From assembly GCF_018687715.1 (NCBI RefSeq), contig NC_056758.1, forward strand, positions 34,133,467 to 34,197,466: a DNA stretch of 64,000 nucleotides, given 5' to 3'. Under the pieces are notes generated by a model. The model was not told where the DNA came from, searched no databases, and saw only the letters and a list, made by a program, of their open reading frames with translations. Made by a program: the position numbers and the translations under genes. Numbering within the stretch: position 1 is the first letter of the stretch; every line of letters starts with the position of its first letter. Shown piece after piece: positions 57,946 through 64,000 of this stretch. The stretch is from Carya illinoinensis (taxonomy: Eukaryota; Streptophyta; Magnoliopsida; Fagales; Juglandaceae).

Positions 57946-58912
57946 CCACGATATCCAGGTTATACCCGGATTCAATCTGGGTTTTGTAAAAAAAAATAAA
58001 ATTAAAAATTCTAAAAATATCTTTATAACTTTAAAAAGAAATTATACCACTTTTTTTTTTAAAAAAAAAATCTGATCTCATATTTAAATTGCCCAGATTT
58101 TTTTTTAAAAATAATTAAAACACTTTAAAAGAATTTTCTAAAAAAATAAATTAAAGAACAAAATAAATAAAAATGCAAACTAGATAATATTGTTGTTATA
58201 TCACAATGCAAAACATAAATTTACAAAGAACAAAATAAATAATAATACATCACAACTAATTAAACTATTACAATATCATTAACTATTCACATCTTGAATC
58301 TTGAATCTTGAATTTGGGGGAAAAATTGATTTCTTACACCTTGATTTGGTAAATGGATGGCCTGTAATCAACAAATTAAAACAAATTAAGAAGCAAAGGG
58401 CTTAAGCACAGAATTAAGCCTGTAATCAACAAATCAACAAATTGGATGGCCTGTAATCTGACCTAATTCTATGTCCCAACTCAGCATTCAGCTAGCCTTC
58501 TCAGAAAAGCTCCATCAATTGCTGCGATATTCTGCATCAAGTAATCAAGCATTAATTAGCATCCAGCACCATTCTTGCCAAGGGCTTAAGCACAAAATTA
58601 TTATTCAATTTTAGAACATAAATTCAATTTGAAATAAGTCAGAGAAATGCATAAAACATTCCCATAAAAAAGGGAATCAGCAAAATAAAAGCATATCCAA
58701 ACAAGAAGTCAGGATATGCTTTTCTGAGTGGAAGCACAATAAAAAAATCCTTCCCGCAAATGATAAAAAGATAGTTATGTATTACCTACCGCCCATGAAT
58801 TTCCATGTAGTATGCTGTAGAATGGCATGGCTCACATTGATTCCATCTCTCTTAGGGATAGTCCTCTGAATTTTTTCAGGAAAACAACCCCAAACCGCCA
58901 ATATGTGAACCC

Positions 58913-58946
58913 CTTTTTTTTTTTTTTTTTTTTTTGTTTTGATAAG
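58913..58946 (-). mobile_element. 34-bp LINE tail-only insertion inside the second hAT
   Basis: Nineteen-bp repeats at 58894-58912 and 58947-58965 differ at one base (accgccaatatgtgaaccc and accaccaatatgtgaaccc). The minus-strand insert is CTTATCAAAAC followed by an A-run, matching the tail at 4060-4086. Confidence 0.75.
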
Positions 58947-60280
58947 ACCACCAATATGTGAACCCTAAGGCCAAGCAATATCATAGGATATCATGCCAAA
59001 CAACCAGACCAAGCAACAGAGAACAGCAAGCAATGGAAAAATAGATAGCCGTTCTTTTCTGATGGAAACATACAGATACAGGAAAATTTAATTAATATAA
59101 CTTTTAAGTAAAGTCCTAGGATGATTAATAATAATAATAATAAAAGAAAAAGAAACCAATCAAAACATGGGTTAAATTTCAAACCTTTATTGTATATTTT
59201 ATTTCCCCACTTTTTGCTTGACCTTTCCACAACTAAAAAAAAAAAAAAGATTGGTAAGTTTTCATTCAATAGGTCTTTCAGGTGTTTGCTACTTTGTTTG
59301 GGAATATATATATATATGTGTGTGTATATTTTATAAGTAAGAATACGGTATATTTCTAGCTTTTAGGAAGAAGCATAAATTAGATTAAACGTATCACTGG
59401 CTGATTCTTTAATAGTTTGGGGAGATGCAAACACGATTAATAGAAAAATTGAGGAACATGTCTCAAGAGCACCATAAAACAGAAAAATTCTAAAACCAAG
59501 GAAACTGAAAACACCAAACAATCATAATGAGGAACATATCATTTTACAACTGACCTACCTCCTCCATTTGAAATTTCAAGGAACACAAATTAACCCACTG
59601 TCACAAATTGGATGGCTCTGACCTAGAAAGTTGTGTTTTTTAAATAAAATCTGTGATTAATACAATACTTGATGTCCATTCTTGACAATTTTAATTCATT
59701 TTGAAAGACTGCAAAACAAACAAACAATAAAGTTTAATATTTCAACTATCACTCTAGGTTCCACACCTTTTGACCTCTACACTTCACCAGAAAAGACATT
59801 CCTAGAAAAAGCTTTCCCCATTATTTTTTTGTCCAATATTTTTTTTAAGAACTTTAGTGGTTGGAGATTATTTTCTAATTTTTAATTTAAGCCTAACCAG
59901 ACAACAAGGCAGGGTCCCCAAACAATGCTTCATCTTGACAGAGTTTTTGCCATACAGATGGGGATTCCCTGCCCACTTTGTCATCATAGATTGGCTCAAT
60001 CAGCTTCCTTTTCGTATCTGTTACATGTCTAAAATCCGCCTCCAACAGTCAAGCATAAGAGGGAAAATGTGATTGGCTAGATGATGCAAACCCTAAGATT
60101 TAAAGGCTAAATCTTGCAATCCCTTTTGGGACTTCCCCGTAAATGCATGTACTACTAAATCAGAATAAGTTTAGAGAAAACACATGGAGATAGCGAGAAA
60201 TAAGATTTTCTGACCCAAGCGAGAATCAAACATAAACCTAAAAAAACGAATCCATCCAAACCAAGAGAGAGACAGAGACA

Positions 60281-60282
<2 letters not shown>

Positions 60283-60368
<86 letters not shown>
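60283..60368. repeat. (GA)n microsatellite, about 86 bp
   Basis: A perfect GA run, CT in the presumed transcription direction of the element. It lies next to the leader donor. Confidence 0.95.
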
Positions 60369-60371
<3 letters not shown>

Positions 60372-60734
60372 ACATACCTTAGATTTCGAGACACAGAGAC
60401 GGATTTGCAATCGCAATAGCAATCGCCACGGGCCCTAGGGTTGAGAACTTGAGAGACGAATGTGAGAGAATACTGGAGTTCGTTTGTTCGAGAGTCTGGA
60501 GTGAATTTCGTTCGAGAGTCTGAAGAAGAAACGGTATCGTTTGGGAAATGAAAATAAATGACCAGGTGTAAAACCCGATTACGGATTGCCGGATTATAAA
60601 ACCGGATCCGTAACCGGATCCGGATTTATAACAACCGCCCGGATTCACTCGGATCCGGATTTCTGGACCGGACCGGAAAAAAATCCGGTCCAGATGCACA
60701 CCCCTAGTCTGCAGCACTGAACGAAGAGCAACCG

Positions 60735-61053
60735 CAACACCGGATGGACTCCATTGTCTCCCAGCTGCAACACGAACGGACGTGACTCCGTGAGAATAAA
60801 AAGACCACCGGTAAGCCACCGAATCCCAGGCCATCCATTGAACTGATTCTCCTTTGTTTTTTTTTTTTTTTTTAAAATGCGATTTCTAGTGAAGGGCAGC
60901 ACCGAACGAGACTTATGGTTTTGGTACCGGACGGGATTCATCGAACCGGATGGATTCCCAGCTGCAGCACCGAACGAGCCTCTGTCTTCGTGAGAATTTC
61001 ATTGAGCACCGATAAATCCCAGGCCATCGTGCTCCTCTGTTTTTTTTTTTTTA
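60735..61053. repeat. imperfect direct duplication inside the Harbinger-like element
   Basis: 'ggatggactccattgtctcccagctgcaacacgaacg…gaatcccaggccatcca…ctcctttg' plus T-run (from 60742) recurs as 'ggatggattcccagctgcagcaccgaacg…aaatcccaggccatcg…ctcctctg' plus T-run (from 60948). The left flank of the nested hAT (57690-57768) shows related text. Confidence 0.65.
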
Positions 61054-61423
61054 TTCATTTTCTGGAATCTACGAACGGACCGGATGTGATTTTTCTTTTT
61101 TGATGTTTGAACTCCTTTTTTTTTTTTTTTGAGAATTCTCAATGGTTGATTGAATTTCTGGAATTTGATTTTGGTGTATTGATTTGATAAAATTCTGATG
61201 AACCACTTTGAGAATTATCTTTGTTATGGAAGTTGAGAATTTCTTGTGATATATTGTGATGAAATCGAATTTAATAGAATAGTGAAATATTTTAATAGAA
61301 TAGTGAAAGATTTGTTGAGCCTATTATTTGGTGTTATAAAAAGTGGCTAGTTAAAATTTGTAAAAGTGAAAACTTTAGCTAAATTTTAATTAAAATTTAT
61401 TGAGCCTACTACTAGTGCTCTTA

Positions 61424-64000
61424 TATTTTATAGACTAGATATACCATTCCCAATTAATCGACAGAGATGTTCACCCAGATAGATTCAAGGCCATTGGTCC
61501 TCAAAATGGATGATCCAGCCTAGCTAACTATTAATTTAGTGGTGAAAGGTTTTCAGTTCCAACCACCGAATTCATTCATATTCGGTTCATGGTGTCTTTA
61601 AAATTCAGTTTTCGATCCAATCTTGGAGTGTGATTTTTATAGATTGAAACTGACTAAATCACTTACATATCAATTTTTTAAATATATAATATATTATTTA
61701 TATATAAGTAGTTATATAAGTACGTAACTTTCTCTAATTTATCACCATTGATCAAATAAAATACAAAATAATATATGATATGAATTAACTAATACATCAT
61801 TTGATAAATCATATGATACCATATGTTATTGTATGTAGATATATACTCTACTAAAGTATTAAGTTAGTATTAATATCATAAATATAAATATAATTAATTA
61901 TTCTTTTAATAAATTAGCTACATAATTCACGTTAAAGAACTCACTTAATTATTTTGATTTTACTAGTTTAATTTCGGACCGGTTGAATCGATCGGATTGA
62001 AAGTTAACGTCCAGTCCGGTTTGAAAAAAGGATGAATCAAAATTTTATATCAGCTTTTGGACATTAACACAGCGGCCACGCAGCAGATTATATTTCTTTT
62101 GGTGGCAGAGACTGCGCGCCAATCTCAAGCATGTTCAAAACAGTGCAACTATGCATGCCTTGTCCAAAAGGATGGCCAACTCGATCGAGTTGCACCTTAC
62201 TTTACTGCCCAATCTTCTGAATAAAAAACATATGAAGTGAGTTGAGCAGGCCCAAACAAATCAAACCCCACAGGATGGTCGAGTTGGATCGATCGAAAGC
62301 TGTCCATCTTACAAATCGGAGCCCAACTAAAATTAAGCTATCTCGAATTAAGTTCTAAATTATGTGATTACAGATCATGAGAATCATTTTCTTTTTCTTG
62401 GGAAAAAAGATCTAAAGCTGCCCAAACAACTGCATTGTGATCAGAGATTTTCAATGCCTAAAAGATTAGGTTACCCCAACCCTAATACATGCATATATTT
62501 GAACCAAGTATTTGTTTGTGTTATAAAACCTATGTTTTATAGTTATAAAATTTCCAAGATTTTATTAATAAAGAAATTCAAAAACAGATAACAAAACCTT
62601 ATATGTTTCGGTTCTGAAACTCAACAAATATATTTCTGTTTCTTGACTCAAAACCGAAATGCTCAAGATTCACAATATCCACTCTATTATCAACTATGTT
62701 CACAAAACCAGCAGAATACCAACACAGATCTATACAAGAATATACAACAGCTTCCAGATCCAATATAAGCACGAATCAACAAAATAATCGAGAGCAAATA
62801 TATCAGAAAATTAGCAAGGAAATAAGCATGAACAATGAAACAAGAAAAATAAGTAAAACATAGAAAGAACACACCGAGATACGTAGTTTAACCCTAATGG
62901 TCTACATCCACGGCAGGAATGGCCTCAGAGATCTTTATTGATAAACCAATAATCACAGAGAAGCCTCAGTTCATGGTGATACAAAACCCTCTCATTTCTC
63001 ATATAGAAATCGCACGGATTTCTTACTCAAGAGCAAGCCCTAGAAAAAAAACCTAGAACAATCGCCCATTTCTCTCCCTCTCTGCCTCTTTGATTTTCAA
63101 CCGATAAAATGAGTCTGCCTCTTAGGATTACAATACATAAGTGAGTATATATATATATGATGCAACAGATCTGCGACAAGTGTCTCACACCCAGCGGCTC
63201 AGATCACCTCTTCAGATTGCACGGCACATGCTTCTCACGTGCCTGTTTAAATGCTGACTTAAAGCTTTAGAGAACCAGATCGAGCCACAAGACCTTCAAC
63301 ACTTAAACACATTTTAAACTCATTAATAAGCATAGAGAACACAAAGAAATGATCTGACATACATATTAGAGTTTGGTATATATGTGCAAATCAGCATGCA
63401 TTAGCAGCAGCTTAATTAATTGCTTTAAGTTGATGTTGTACCGTTTGGATAAAAGATACAACTAAAAGTACTGTCCAGCAAAGCATCTTTTGTTTCTGAG
63501 GAATGCGGTAGCTGTATCGAACAACGTCATCTTTTATTTCAGGTGCAGGATATATAGATCAGCTTTAAAAAAGAGAGTAAATTACAATCTAATTGTCATG
63601 AATAGGGCTAGCTGATGCACATAACTGCGAGTCTTTGACAAGGCTTATGCTAAAAACCGTTACAAAATATTGAAATATTTAAGCTAATTAATATATCTTC
63701 GTAATTCCAACCGAATGTACGTAGGTGTAGGATTTAAGTTTGAGCAGAAAACGTACGTGTGCGATAAAGAAGAAGAGGATACGAGAAAAGGACAATTAAA
63801 AAACAGAGAGAAGACAATAAATAATACACTGCCTTAACCAAATTAGGTGCTGATCCAGACTCCTAGCAAAGGGTCCCCAAGGATCGGCTTCATTCTCTCG
63901 TAAATTTAGACGTAGGTTTGACTATAAATTCAAAACTCATTGACAAAGGACTTAAAAAAAAAAAGAAGGATAGATATAAATTGCCGCAAAATAATATATA
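61424..64000. other. gene-free AT-rich DNA with transposon remnants
   Basis: No exon was recognised. 61940-62030 carries GGACCGG/CCGGTTTG motifs like degraded hAT ends (low certainty). A probable LTR lies at about 62640-63301. The rest is AT-rich without discernible features to the window end. Confidence 0.5.
62640..63301 (-). mobile_element. probable solo or truncated Copia-type LTR (left border unresolved)
   Basis: Read on the minus strand it begins TGTTGAAGGTC (ending at 63301 on the plus strand) and runs into AATAAAG. It then contains GCCGTGGATGTAG…GGGTTAAACTACGTA (62880-62922), a block typical of the R region of plant Copia LTRs, followed by T-rich DNA. No gag-pol was seen nearby. No 5-bp duplication was found, so the left end is a guess. 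Confidence 0.45.

Larger units (their letters stand above)
57769..60706 (-). mobile_element. 2.94-kb non-autonomous hAT element with perfect 14-bp terminal repeats
   Basis: The terminal repeats are TAGGGGTGTGCATC (57769-57782) and its exact complement GATGCACACCCCTA (60693-60706). The 8-bp duplication GTCTGCAG lies at 57761-57768 and 60707-60714. Subterminal DNA is full of CCGGATCCGGAT motifs on both sides. There is no transposase. On the minus strand, starting from the right end, there is an AAACGATACCGTTT motif, then a leader-like stretch ending AATCTAAG|GTATGT (donor near 60376) and a CT microsatellite. This mirrors the leader of the first hAT and suggests an internal deletion derivative. 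Confidence 0.85.
57388..61420. mobile_element. Harbinger/Tourist-like non-autonomous element, split by a nested hAT
   Basis: TTA lies on both sides (57385-57387 and 61421-61423). The ends GAGCATTGGTAGTGAGTTTA… and, reversed from the right, GAGCACTAGTAGTAGGCTCA… match at 19 of 25 positions. All six mismatches are transitions, as expected from decay of methylated cytosines. Without the nested hAT (57769-60706 plus one 8-bp duplication) the element is about 1.09 kb. No transposase coding was seen. It begins 43 bp after the target duplication of the first hAT. Confidence 0.65.

Noticed and set aside
60155..60394. Ser-Leu repeat open frame
   Set aside because: Translation of the GA/CT microsatellite.
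62690..62872. minus-strand hydrophobic 60-codon open frame
   Set aside because: It lies in the T-rich part of the probable LTR; no start context or homology.

Overview
This is nuclear DNA of a woody eudicot. The genes are intron-rich with GT-AG splice sites, the intergenic DNA is AT-rich, and LINE, SINE, Tourist-like and hAT elements are common. The 'AGATGAGATGAGAT' miniature elements and the closeness of the proteins to rosid orthologues suggest Fagales (walnut, pecan, oak or chestnut relatives). That taxonomic guess is inference.

Five protein genes could be rebuilt exon by exon with every reading phase closing. In order they are: (1) a ubiquitin-like-domain BAG6/CIP73-type protein, + strand, 5270-13561, 17 coding exons, about 927 aa, with a long 5'UTR intron filled with LINE debris; (2) an SKU5-similar (SKS) multicopper-oxidase-like protein, + strand, 17730-22808, 8 exons, 547 aa, copper ligands lost; (3) the chaperonin subunit CCT2 (TCP-1 beta), + strand, 26001-31291, 11 coding exons, 527 aa; (4) tRNA pseudouridine synthase PUS10, + strand, 34633-43471, 15 exons, 568 aa; (5) prolyl oligopeptidase (POP), - strand, 45325-50312, 12 exons, 731 aa, with an open in-frame N-terminal extension of 79 codons. 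PUS10 and POP converge. These are ordinary housekeeping or secreted genes with no obvious functional linkage; only the first and third both touch protein quality control.

From about 51.2 kb to 61.4 kb the window is a transposon block. A 6.16-kb hAT element (51179-57337, 8-bp target duplication CTTAAGAT) carries a BED/hATC transposase broken by two stops and a frameshift. Next to it lies a Harbinger/Tourist-like element (57388-61420, TTA duplication), split by a second, non-autonomous hAT element (57769-60706, perfect 14-bp terminal repeats, duplication GTCTGCAG). The last 2.6 kb holds a likely Copia-type LTR remnant and no gene.

The most unusual signals are these. At least eight LINE-type insertions with 14-20-bp target duplications are scattered through introns and inside a hAT element, several of them only 14-46 bp of 3' tail. 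Two GC-AG introns with the same donor (AG|GCATGT) occur in neighbouring genes. A perfect 36-bp-arm hairpin lies in the hAT leader, and its core motif recurs in the second hAT. I found no CRISPR, operon-like or clearly undescribed enzymatic system.
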